Source: Prevotella sp. DNF00663 (GTDB taxonomy: Bacteria > Bacteroidota > Bacteroidia > Bacteroidales > Bacteroidaceae). Taken from it: a DNA stretch of 64,000 nucleotides. Below are positions 25,801 to 32,530 of this stretch, in pieces. Numbering within the stretch: position 1 is the stretch's first letter; the number at the start of each line of letters is the position of its first letter. The DNA lies in the NCBI RefSeq assembly GCF_001553265.1, contig NZ_KQ960617.1, forward strand, positions 1-64,000, written 5' to 3'. Position numbers and translations under genes: made by a program. The notes below the pieces were generated by a model. The model had not been told where the DNA came from. It saw only the letters and a list, made by a program, of their open reading frames with translations, and ran no database searches.

Positions 25801-25896
25801 CTCTCCGGCTTCGATAGTGTCGATCCGGAAATGGTATCGGGTAACTATTATCCGTTGACACGCAATTATTCATTCGGTCTCAACATAAACTTCTAA
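22849..25896 (+). CDS. SusC/RagA family TonB-dependent outer-membrane transporter
   Basis: 1015 residues: signal peptide (to about residue 30), carboxypeptidase-regulatory-like domain (VVGVVKDHKGEPIIGAVVTS, about 48-125), TonB box region LDEVVVVGYGTQKKVNLTGS (about 125-145), plug domain with the SusC signatures GLMPGVTV, RVRGLGTMGDASAMVIVDGVE and LKDAAASAIYGVRAANGVVLITTK, then a 22-strand barrel ending YSFGLNINF. It imports a glycan or peptide ligand held by the partner SusD, powered by ExbB/ExbD/TonB. No degrading enzyme or regulator gene is adjacent, so the substrate is not predictable. Confidence 0.92.
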   Translation: MKKTKRSKIGLFGGIVLAIGVSATPAHVYAVTDVSPAASVQQQNSQRVVGVVKDHKGEPIIGAVVTSAGRKAGAVTDVDGHFTINVSPGSELHVSCIGFKPAVVRVKGDTNQYNIVLEEDNKALDEVVVVGYGTQKKVNLTGSVASISSDKLANRVGSDVTNMLTGLMPGVTVIQNSSMPGADQGIMRVRGLGTMGDASAMVIVDGVESSMSSVNPNDIENISVLKDAAASAIYGVRAANGVVLITTKRGSKGRTNVSYDGYVGWQQATRMPKYLDSYNYATLMNEAYTNDGVPAPFSNEDLQKFRDGTSPDTHPNSDWLDALLSRSGFFHNHHVSIKGGGEKVTYSLALNYYDKQGLVENTNFKKFNVRTNIDAQINKRVKLTTDLAMYRSRSTQPADGMDNLMHYAFRETPTTPIQLSNGNYPLFKNEHNSVAYSRIGGTDEAINTNFQGSLGLQVDIIDGLKLRGLAASTVSLLDNPIHTNSMSFYEAGRETPIKVTQSKQAESDTKAYEINLQAYLDYHKSFGKHDIGALLGYSQLYQQTRLLGASRKNLSNSLSQLNAGEVTGQTTTGTEVEYALRSVFGRLTYAYDNRYLFEANLRDDGTSRFPKNKRFGVFPSFSVGWRISEEKFFKVDWVDNLKLRLSWGLLGNQETIDVNGVVNNYPFQNTYVYGYDYSFNNKLYTGISIASPMANNNITWEKTEQWNVGFDATLFRNRLTFSADFFRKETRDILLQLPIPYITGVGAPMQNAGTVLNTGFELQLGHNNHIGDWNYSLNANFSYVHNKITDLKGGDTPGQSVGDPLWAYYGYECDGIFRSADEITKHPAQTMGTPVPGDLKYRDLNDDKTVDSRDRRVLGSYFPKIGFGLNFAVQYRNFDLNAVFQGSAAVKGLPVSEIRYAFYNGGKVTDKYLDRWTKDNPNGSMPRLSMKDSKNRVTSSFWVQDASYLKMRNLQVGYSCPKSFISKFGISRLRIYCSIDNLFTLSGFDSVDPEMVSGNYYPLTRNYSFGLNINF

Positions 25897-25908
25897 ATTT
25901 TGAACAGT

Positions 25909-27459
25909 ATGAAAATCAAACAATATATTCCACTGTTGGCTGCCGGCTTATTGCTGTTTGCATCGTGCAACGACAGTTTTCTAGAGCGTACTCCGAAAGA
26001 TCGCCAGTCAGATGCATCGTTTTGGAAAGACGGCAATGATGCCCAAAGCTATGTTAATGGTATCTATCTCTACTTGGTACAGCCTGAGAACCACACCATC
26101 ATGACCGATTGCTATACCGATAATGCTGTTCCGGTGCATGTGGGAGCAGAGCAGGGAGCACTCTCGGCAGGTACTTCTACATCGAGTAATCCGCACTTCC
26201 TCCAATTATGGAACGATGCTTATCAAGGTATTCGTCGCTGTTTGGTGTACAAAGAGAAGATAACCGATGTCCAGATGAACGACAAAGACAAAGCACAACT
26301 CACAGCAGAAGTGCAATTCTTGGAGGCATTCTTCTATTCTACCTTATTAAAATATATGGGTGGTGTGCCTGTTTTGGATCATCCTTTGGCACTCAATGAG
26401 ACGATGCCTGCAAGGAAGACGGCTGAGGAGACCTATGATTATATCGTAGGATTACTTGACAAAGCTGCTCCCAATCTGCCTATGAAGCGTGCTGTTGTAG
26501 ACCATGGTAAACCCAGCGCCGGTGCTTGTTATGCCTTAAAAGCGCGTGTGGCTTTCTATGCCCATAAGTATGATGTAGCGGAAGAAGCTGCTGCCAAGGT
26601 GATGGCCTCAAAGCAATTCAAACTCTACGATAATTATGGTGACCTTTTTCAACCGGTAGCTGAGACCTGCGATGAAATACTCTTCGATCGCGAATATATC
26701 GAGAATCCGAAGAATTCTAAGGAAGGTAGCAAGATAGGATTGTTCTTTGCACCTATCATGATGGGTGGTTGGGAAGCTCTTTCGCCCACTCAAGATATGG
26801 TAGATGCTTATCCTTGTACCGATGGAAAGTCTATCAAGGAGTCGCCACTCTATAATCCGGCTAAGCCTTTTGAGAATCGTGACCCACGATTGGCTTTCTC
26901 TATTCTTTGGAAAGGGGCACAGATAGCAGGTAAAGCCTATGATATTAAGCAATTGGGCGATGGTAGTCATACCCGTACAGGATATTGTATGCGTAAATAT
27001 ATGAATCCGGAGAATGATGGTATCAATAATTATGACTGGACCAACTTTATCTATATACGTTATGCTGAAGTGCTGCTTACCTTTGCAGAGGCTCGTAATG
27101 AACGTCTCGGAGCACCCGATCAGCAGGTATATGATGCCGTGAATGAAGTTCGTCAGCGTCCGAGTGTTAATCTACCGGCATTGCCTGCAGGGCTTAACAA
27201 AGACCAAATGCGTACAGCCATTCGACTGGAACGCAGACTGGAATTGGCCTTTGAAGGTATCCATCTCTTCGATACGCGTAGCTATAAGACTACTGAGAAA
27301 GAAGTGACAAAGCCTGTCATGGGCGTGGATGATAGTGGAAAGCCATTCCAAGTAGAAGTTCGCAAGTTTAATCCAAACCGTGATTACTTGTGGGCAATCC
27401 CTCTGAAGGAAATCGATTTGGGCAAAGGTGTATTGAAACAGAATCCCAATTGGGATTAA
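25909..27459 (+). CDS. SusD/RagB family surface binding lipoprotein
   Basis: About 516 residues from ATG 25909 (an upstream TTG also reads in frame). Signal peptide with lipobox LLFASC (Cys20). The chain shows the SusD start FLERTPKDRQSDASFWK, TPR-like helices with YQGIRRCLVYKEKI and EVQFLEAFFYSTLLKYMGGVPVLD, and the C-terminal NEVRQRPSVNLPALP, ERRLELAFEGIHLFDTRSYK and LWAIPLKEIDLGK. It caps the SusC barrel and captures ligand. It starts 12 bp after susC. There is no downstream surface-glycan-binding gene; rplS follows. Confidence 0.92.
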   Translation: MKIKQYIPLLAAGLLLFASCNDSFLERTPKDRQSDASFWKDGNDAQSYVNGIYLYLVQPENHTIMTDCYTDNAVPVHVGAEQGALSAGTSTSSNPHFLQLWNDAYQGIRRCLVYKEKITDVQMNDKDKAQLTAEVQFLEAFFYSTLLKYMGGVPVLDHPLALNETMPARKTAEETYDYIVGLLDKAAPNLPMKRAVVDHGKPSAGACYALKARVAFYAHKYDVAEEAAAKVMASKQFKLYDNYGDLFQPVAETCDEILFDREYIENPKNSKEGSKIGLFFAPIMMGGWEALSPTQDMVDAYPCTDGKSIKESPLYNPAKPFENRDPRLAFSILWKGAQIAGKAYDIKQLGDGSHTRTGYCMRKYMNPENDGINNYDWTNFIYIRYAEVLLTFAEARNERLGAPDQQVYDAVNEVRQRPSVNLPALPAGLNKDQMRTAIRLERRLELAFEGIHLFDTRSYKTTEKEVTKPVMGVDDSGKPFQVEVRKFNPNRDYLWAIPLKEIDLGKGVLKQNPNWD

Positions 27460-27531
27460 ATCCATAGGAAGGAATGTTGGCAAAAAAGTACAGTGAGATA
27501 TTCCAATGACGTCAAGAATTATGTAATAACA

Positions 27532-27563
27532 TTTGGCATATCGTGGAAAAAGCTGTAACTTTG
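27532..27563 (+). promoter_or_regulatory. Promoter of rplS
   Basis: TTTG (27532-27535), 20 bp, TAACTTTG (27556-27563): canonical. Confidence 0.65.
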
Positions 27564-27567
27564 CACC

Positions 27568-27649
27568 GATTTTCGGCGTAACCGCTGGTGACAGAAGAGT
27601 TGTCGCGCACGTTGCGTTGGAGCAACAAACATTTTTTTAATACAACAAA
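27568..27649 (+). promoter_or_regulatory. Leader of rplS, possible autoregulatory RNA
   Basis: About 80 nt with small hairpins, for example GTTGC/GCAAC around 27612-27627, ahead of rplS. Leaders bound by L19 are known in other phyla and in Flavobacteria; a match here cannot be shown without a covariance search. Confidence 0.25.
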
Positions 27650-28015
27650 ATGGATTTAATAAAGGTTGCTGAGGAAGCATTTGCTACCGGTAAGCAGTTC
27701 CCATCGTTCAAAGCCGGTGATACAATCACTGTAGCTTACAGAATCGTCGAGGGTACAAAAGAGCGTATTCAGCTCTATCGTGGTGTGGTAATCAAAATAT
27801 CCGGCCATGGTGACAAGAAGCGTTTCACTGTTCGTAAGATGTCTGGTACCATAGGAGTAGAGCGTATCTTCCCTATTGAGTCGCCTGCTATAGACAGCAT
27901 CGAAGTGAACAAGCGTGGTAAAGTACGTCGTGCTAAACTGTACTATCTGCGTGCACTTACCGGTAAGAAAGCTCGTATCAAGGAGAAGAGAACTCTTGTT
28001 GCTACAGCAGAATAA
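27650..28015 (+). CDS. rplS: 50S ribosomal protein L19
   Basis: 121 residues: [70 protein letters not shown] and the basic end [21 protein letters not shown]. Normal length and fully typical. L19 sits at the subunit interface. It is a single-gene transcript, with its own promoter upstream and a strong terminator downstream. Confidence 0.97.
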   Translation: MDLIKVAEEAFATGKQFPSFKAGDTITVAYRIVEGTKERIQLYRGVVIKISGHGDKKRFTVRKMSGTIGVERIFPIESPAIDSIEVNKRGKVRRAKLYYLRALTGKKARIKEKRTLVATAE

Positions 28016-28039
28016 TTCATTCCATCCGATAAGGATAGT

Positions 28040-28081
28040 AAAAAAAGAGGTTCAGCCCATTGCGGTGCTGAACCTCTTTTT
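28040..28081 (+). terminator. Terminator after rplS
   Basis: AAAAAGAGGTTCAGC and GCTGAACCTCTTTTT pair across a 10-nt loop, ending in a T-run. Symmetry allows use from either side. Confidence 0.88.
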
Positions 28082-28131
28082 GGTTATTGGGGGGATGAGA
28101 GTAGTCGTACTAATTGGCCTTTATAGACTAA

Positions 28132-28410
28132 TTATTTGTTATTAGTGTTTTCTTCCTCATCCTTAAATGTTGTACGTAGGGTGTTCCAATCGTCAAAACC
28201 CGCAAGCAAGGCAAGGCGGTCAAGGACTTCAGGAGACGGTTTCTCTATCCCCTTGACGTATTTCCAGAGCTTACGGAGCGATGCTGACTTCAGATGTATG
28301 TGATGTTTGGAAAAATATTTCGATAGTTTTTCGAAATCTACTTGTATCGTTTCTCTTGCATTCAGCTTGGCTTGGACTTCTTTCCAGATAATCTTAATAT
28401 CTTTTCCCAT
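28132..28410 (-). CDS. Small hypothetical protein with possible HTH-like C terminus
   Basis: 92 residues, helical and charged. The C-terminal part SASLRKLWKYVKGIEKPSPEVLDRLALLAGFDDWNTL resembles an N-terminal module common in Bacteroidetes proteins (consensus about S..TLN.LA.FLGY.DW..F) thought to be helix-turn-helix-like. No catalytic motif. It stands alone on the minus strand, ending about 50 bp from the rplS terminator. DNA binding is a guess. Confidence 0.6.
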   Translation of the reverse strand: MGKDIKIIWKEVQAKLNARETIQVDFEKLSKYFSKHHIHLKSASLRKLWKYVKGIEKPSPEVLDRLALLAGFDDWNTLRTTFKDEEENTNNK

Positions 28411-28605
28411 ATCTCATAACAAAACAAATAACTTATTAAGTGTTTCTATTATTTGTTTGCAAAGGTATGAAAAACTTCATGAGTGCCATCTTAAAGCAAT
28501 GAATATTTCTTGTGTGAGGGATGATATGATGTTCTTGATGTGGCGTCAAGTAATATTGATAGTTAAATCTGTAAATTGTTTAATTGCCGTTTACGATATT
28601 CTCTT

Positions 28606-28613
28606 TACCTTTG
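28606..28613 (+). promoter_or_regulatory. -7 box for DUF3737 gene
   Basis: TACCTTTG, 13 nt before ATG 28627. Confidence 0.5.
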
Positions 28614-28626
28614 CAAAAGATACAAG

Positions 28627-29475
28627 ATGAAGATGGAAATAATAAAAGATAAAAAGTTTGGGGGCGAGCGCCCTCTCTTTGGAGCACACGATGTGCGTTT
28701 GGAAAATATTGAAATAACGGACGGTGAGTCGGGTATAAAATGCTGTCGAAATTTGGAATGTGACCATTCTGCATTCTATGGCAAATATCCTTGGTGGCAT
28801 GTAGACGGCAGTCTGATAACCAACTGCTACTTTGCGCCGGAGAGCCGGTCGGCTATTTGGTACAGCACAGATATGGTAATGAAAGATAGTGTGATTGATG
28901 GACCGAAGTTTTTTCGTGAGATGAAGAACCTTACATTGGAGAATGTGAAAATCAATGATGCTGATGAAACTTTCTGGAAAGTTGATGGTTTGACAATAAA
29001 AAATGTATCTTTGCATGAGGGGACTTATCCTTTCATGTTCAGCAAGAATATCTATGTGGATGGATTGGAGAGCGATGCAAAATATGTTTTCCAATATTGT
29101 GAGAATGTAGAAGTGCATCATGCTAAGATTACCACGAAGGATGCGTTTTGGGAATGTGACCATGTGACCATCTATGATAGTGAACTTGACGGTGAGTACT
29201 TGGCTTGGCATAGCAATCATGTGCGCTTGGTAAACTGCCATATTAGTGGAGAACAACCGCTATGTTACGTGGAAAACCTCGTGTTGGAGAACTGTACATT
29301 TGATGCAGCATGCGACCGTGCCTTTGAAGACTCGGATATTCAAGCCGATATTCGTGGTACGATAACCAACATCAAGAACCCTCGTACCGGTCGTATTGTG
29401 GCCGATGAGATTAGCAGTGTGACTTACGACGAATTCGTGAAAGCACCAAATAACTGCGAAATAGTAAAACGATAA
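28627..29475 (+). CDS. DUF3737 family right-handed beta-helix protein
   Basis: About 282 residues from ATG 28627 (ATG 28633 also possible). It is built from short repeats with hydrophobic/asparagine ladder positions (SGIKCCRNLECDHSAFYGKYPWWHVDGSLI, LTLENVKINDADETFWKVDGLTIKN), as in the DUF3737 family of parallel beta-helices. The DETFWKVDG and ECDHVTIYDSELDGEYLAWHS segments are family hallmarks. No signal peptide, so cytoplasmic. Function unknown. It precedes the PatB-type lyase gene by 12 bp, a gene pair I recall from other anaerobes, suggesting a shared pathway. Confidence 0.85.
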   Translation: MKMEIIKDKKFGGERPLFGAHDVRLENIEITDGESGIKCCRNLECDHSAFYGKYPWWHVDGSLITNCYFAPESRSAIWYSTDMVMKDSVIDGPKFFREMKNLTLENVKINDADETFWKVDGLTIKNVSLHEGTYPFMFSKNIYVDGLESDAKYVFQYCENVEVHHAKITTKDAFWECDHVTIYDSELDGEYLAWHSNHVRLVNCHISGEQPLCYVENLVLENCTFDAACDRAFEDSDIQADIRGTITNIKNPRTGRIVADEISSVTYDEFVKAPNNCEIVKR

Positions 29476-29487
29476 ATTTATAATAAC

Positions 29488-30636
29488 ATGTTTGACTTTG
29501 ATAAACTAATAGACCGTCGTAATTCCAATTGTATTAAATGGGATTTAGTGAAAGACACTGATGTCATCCCAATGTGGGTGGCCGATATGGATTTTGAAGC
29601 TGCTCCTTGTATCAAGGAAGCATTGATGAAGCGTGTAGAACATGGCGTTTTCGGTTATACACTAGTGCCCGAAAGCTATTATGAGGCTGTGCAGGGGTGG
29701 TTTGCGCGTCGTCATGGATTTACGATTGAGCGCGACTGGATGCTCTATACATCGGGAGTAGTACCCGGAATTGCCTGTGTTCTCAAGGCATTGACGATGC
29801 CGGGAGAAAATGTTTTAGTTCAAACACCGGTATATAATTGCTTCTTCTCGTGTATCAAAAATGCCGGGTGTAATGTCTTGGAGAATAGATTGGTACGCCG
29901 AGATGATACCTATGAGATAGATTTTGAGGATTTTGAAGCGAAGTGTGCCGATGAGAAGACGACGGTATTCTTGCTTTGTAATCCTCATAATCCGGGTGGA
30001 CGTGTATGGCGGAAAGAGGAATTAGAACGCATGAACGATATCTGTTTGCGCCATGGGGTGCGTGTGGTGTGTGATGAAATACACTGTGAATTCGTGATGC
30101 CGGGCTATCAATATACTCCGTTTGCGACTGTATCGGAGGCTTGCTTAAAGAATGTGGTAACGCTGAATGCGCCTTCTAAGGCTTTCAATATTGCAGGTTT
30201 GCAGATTTCTAATATCATTTGTGAGAATGCAGAGGTACGTCGTCGTATCGACAGAGCTATCAATATCAATGAAGTTTGCGATGTTAATCCGTTTGGAGTG
30301 GTGGCTCTTGAAACTGCTTATCGGGAGGGTGAGCCGTGGATTGATGAATTGAATGTTTACTTAAGAGATAACTACAAAGCACTAAGGGCATTCATTGTAG
30401 AACACAAACCGGAATGGACAGTGATGCGACAAGAGGGCACTTACGTGGTATGGGTAGATGTTTCGGCTATGGGAAAGCCTGTCGCTGAATTGGAAGAATG
30501 GTGGCTGAAAGAACGTAAAGTGTACGTCAATGCCGGTACACATTACGGTGATGTCGCCGGAGAAGGCTATATTCGTATAAATATAGCTTGTCCTCGGAGC
30601 AGGATGCTGGAAGGTTTGAGTCGACTATGTCGCTAA
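29488..30636 (+). CDS. PLP-dependent C-S lyase / aminotransferase (PatB/MalY family)
   Basis: 382 residues, fold type I PLP enzyme: start FDKLIDRRNSNCIKWD and WVADMDFEAAPCI (PatB signature), SGVVPGIACVLKALT, LLCNPHNPGGRVW, VVCDEIHCEFVMPG, the PLP-binding Lys in NAPSKAFNIAGLQISN, and C-terminal YIRINIACPRS. Such enzymes cleave cystathionine or cysteine (releasing H2S or homocysteine) or act as aminotransferases. Likely in one operon with the DUF3737 gene. Confidence 0.9.
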   Translation: MFDFDKLIDRRNSNCIKWDLVKDTDVIPMWVADMDFEAAPCIKEALMKRVEHGVFGYTLVPESYYEAVQGWFARRHGFTIERDWMLYTSGVVPGIACVLKALTMPGENVLVQTPVYNCFFSCIKNAGCNVLENRLVRRDDTYEIDFEDFEAKCADEKTTVFLLCNPHNPGGRVWRKEELERMNDICLRHGVRVVCDEIHCEFVMPGYQYTPFATVSEACLKNVVTLNAPSKAFNIAGLQISNIICENAEVRRRIDRAININEVCDVNPFGVVALETAYREGEPWIDELNVYLRDNYKALRAFIVEHKPEWTVMRQEGTYVVWVDVSAMGKPVAELEEWWLKERKVYVNAGTHYGDVAGEGYIRINIACPRSRMLEGLSRLCR

Positions 30637-30673
30637 ACTACTGTTACCATTCCGAGGACTAAGCGCGTGTGTA

Positions 30674-31453
30674 TTATAATGAAAGGTTTATATCAAGTGT
30701 CTTATTGATAATCTCAATAATCTCATCTAGCTTCCCGGCATCAAAGTTTCCTGTGAGACGTTTATTGGTGTTGGGAGCTATAAGATGAGTTCCATAGTGG
30801 GCATTCAGGTCTTCCACCACCTCATTGATAGGGGTGTTATCGAAGTGGAAGCGATGGGTGGCCCAACTAACGTGGTTCTCGTCTTCGTCAGCAATGCGTA
30901 CAGGGCGCTCATCTTTTTGTGATATGACGGCGCGCATACCCTTGGTTAGCATGATTCCATCGGCTTGACCTAGTGCAGTGAAAAGCACTTTCCCACTATT
31001 GACATATACTTCTGTATGTGCTGTCGTTTCGGCTATCTCAAACTTAGTACCCAATACTCGTACATGGCCTTGGCTACTTTCCACATCAAAAGGGCGCTGA
31101 TTGTCATGCTTTACTTCAAAGTATATCTTGCCAGTCATGGTTACTTGTCGGCAGTTATCGCCTTTGTAAGAGAGTGTCGAGTGTGGTGATAGGGTCACAT
31201 GTGTGCTGTCTGACAGCCAAAAACTTTGGGTCTCTGTCCGGGCAACCAATGTAGTTGTGGGCTGACGCAGCATCAAGTAGCTGCCAATAGAGAGCAAAAT
31301 GAGGAATGATGCTACCATACTGACGATTCGTAAGGCTGTATGTTTCGGCTTTATACCGACGCTTGCACGAAATCTATGGATAGCTTTTCGGGTATCGAGC
31401 TTTCCTTCTTGATAATAATGCAGCACAAAGGCAGTTTCTTGTTTTTTGTCCAT
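30674..31453 (-). CDS. FecR family anti-sigma factor
   Basis: About 259 residues from Met 31453. A cytoplasmic N terminus, one helix (about 40-60, MVASFLILLSIGSYLML), then the periplasmic FecR domain (SFWLSDSTHVTLSPHSTLSY, VTMTGKIYFEVKHDNQRPFDVES, GHVRVLGTKFEI) and the C-terminal STN-like DUF4974 part (FDNTPINEVVEDLNAHYG). FecR proteins relay receptor occupancy to an ECF sigma factor. No sigma gene lies in the cassette, where it would normally precede fecR. The gene follows the DUF4249 gene by about 80 bp and converges on the PatB-type gene. Confidence 0.88.
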   Translation of the reverse strand: MDKKQETAFVLHYYQEGKLDTRKAIHRFRASVGIKPKHTALRIVSMVASFLILLSIGSYLMLRQPTTTLVARTETQSFWLSDSTHVTLSPHSTLSYKGDNCRQVTMTGKIYFEVKHDNQRPFDVESSQGHVRVLGTKFEIAETTAHTEVYVNSGKVLFTALGQADGIMLTKGMRAVISQKDERPVRIADEDENHVSWATHRFHFDNTPINEVVEDLNAHYGTHLIAPNTNKRLTGNFDAGKLDEIIEIINKTLDINLSL

Positions 31454-31464
31454 GATCAAATTAC

Positions 31465-31503
31465 TATTTCATTCATATGACGTAAGAAAGTCTATTTCCC
31501 CCC
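31465..31503 (-). promoter_or_regulatory. Conserved leader motif upstream of fecR
   Basis: On the minus strand: a G6 run, an A/T-rich spacer and CGTCATATGAATGAAATA. A matching motif (G5, spacer, CGTCATATAGATGAATTA) lies at 35488-35525 upstream of the receptor gene. Possibly an ECF-related promoter or leader element. Confidence 0.45.
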
Positions 31504-31531
31504 ATTCAAAATGCAAATAAAAAAACTTTTC

Positions 31532-32527
31532 TCAATATTCTAGTTCTACTTTCATCCAATCGCTCTCGCTCAGAGCGTAGCAACCAAGGACGCCAAAGCC
31601 CCCGCGGATGTTGGTAAAAGAGGGTTTCATCTGCGATAAACCATAGCGAGCAAGCTTGTTATTGGCTAATTCATTGATTGATTTGAGGAATTTATAATAC
31701 TCCGGGGAAAGCTTGTAGAGGAATACCTTAAAGCTTCGACTGATGGGTACTTGGCTTGTCATGGCGGTTTGATAACTCAACACGTTGAGGCGTAGGGTAT
31801 GGGTTAGTCCGTTGATATTGTGGTCGTTGAAGATGTAGAAGTTACGATAGAACATGTTGTTGAAGCCCAAACTGTTGTCAATATCGGATATATGGTTGAG
31901 CACAATTTCGTCTTTGGTATTGATGTCAGCCCAGAAATAGGCGGAATCTAAATCTTGTAGATTCTCATACGAGTCGTTTTTGGGTGCTATATCCTTTACT
32001 AGAATGCGCACGGCATAGTAGTCTGCAGTAGCTTCGGGGTCGGTAAAGTGGGCTTGTATTTGGTAGTATGTATCCTTGATGTTATCTTCTCCGATGCGTG
32101 TGACGTATATAGTATTGTCGGATATAATCGGAATAGCTTGTGGAATGGAACCTTGCGATTCTACGTTAGGGAGACTGTCGGTTGATACACTCAAGTTGAT
32201 GAGATCTCCGGTTTGCTGTTTCCCCGTGGTATAGTACATACCATTCTCTTTCTTGTAAACTTTGCGTGGCATGCCATTGACACTATATTGTATGTTGGCT
32301 TCCCTTACCTCAGAGGCTGATATAGACCGTTTTGTACCTACAGGAATGCTCTTCCATAGTTGTATATAGGTGGTGTCGGCCGTAGAAGGGAATACATAGG
32401 CTACTAATTTGTTGTTAGTATCGGTAGAAACAATATTGAAATCATCTTGACATGCCACCGTACTGAACGCCAACAAGCATATGATACAGAGGATGAAAGT
32501 ATGTTGTATGAATCTTCTTAGTCTCAT
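31532..32527 (-). CDS. DUF4249 family lipoprotein
   Basis: 331 residues with lipobox FSTVACQ (Cys26) followed by the DUF4249 pattern: LVAYVFPSTADTTYIQLWKSIPVG, EANIQYSVNGMPRKVYK, and late DIDNSLGFNNMFYRNFYIFND and YKLSPEYYKFLKSINE. Family members are surface or periplasmic partners of STN-containing TonB receptors; their ligand is unknown. It begins 3 bp after the receptor gene, so the two are clearly co-transcribed. Confidence 0.85.
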   Translation of the reverse strand: MRLRRFIQHTFILCIICLLAFSTVACQDDFNIVSTDTNNKLVAYVFPSTADTTYIQLWKSIPVGTKRSISASEVREANIQYSVNGMPRKVYKKENGMYYTTGKQQTGDLINLSVSTDSLPNVESQGSIPQAIPIISDNTIYVTRIGEDNIKDTYYQIQAHFTDPEATADYYAVRILVKDIAPKNDSYENLQDLDSAYFWADINTKDEIVLNHISDIDNSLGFNNMFYRNFYIFNDHNINGLTHTLRLNVLSYQTAMTSQVPISRSFKVFLYKLSPEYYKFLKSINELANNKLARYGLSQMKPSFTNIRGGFGVLGCYALSESDWMKVELEY

Positions 32528-32530
32528 TTT

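Noticed and set aside
28021..28131. Small plus-strand frame overlapping the rplS end
   Set aside because: It runs through the terminator and has no family match.
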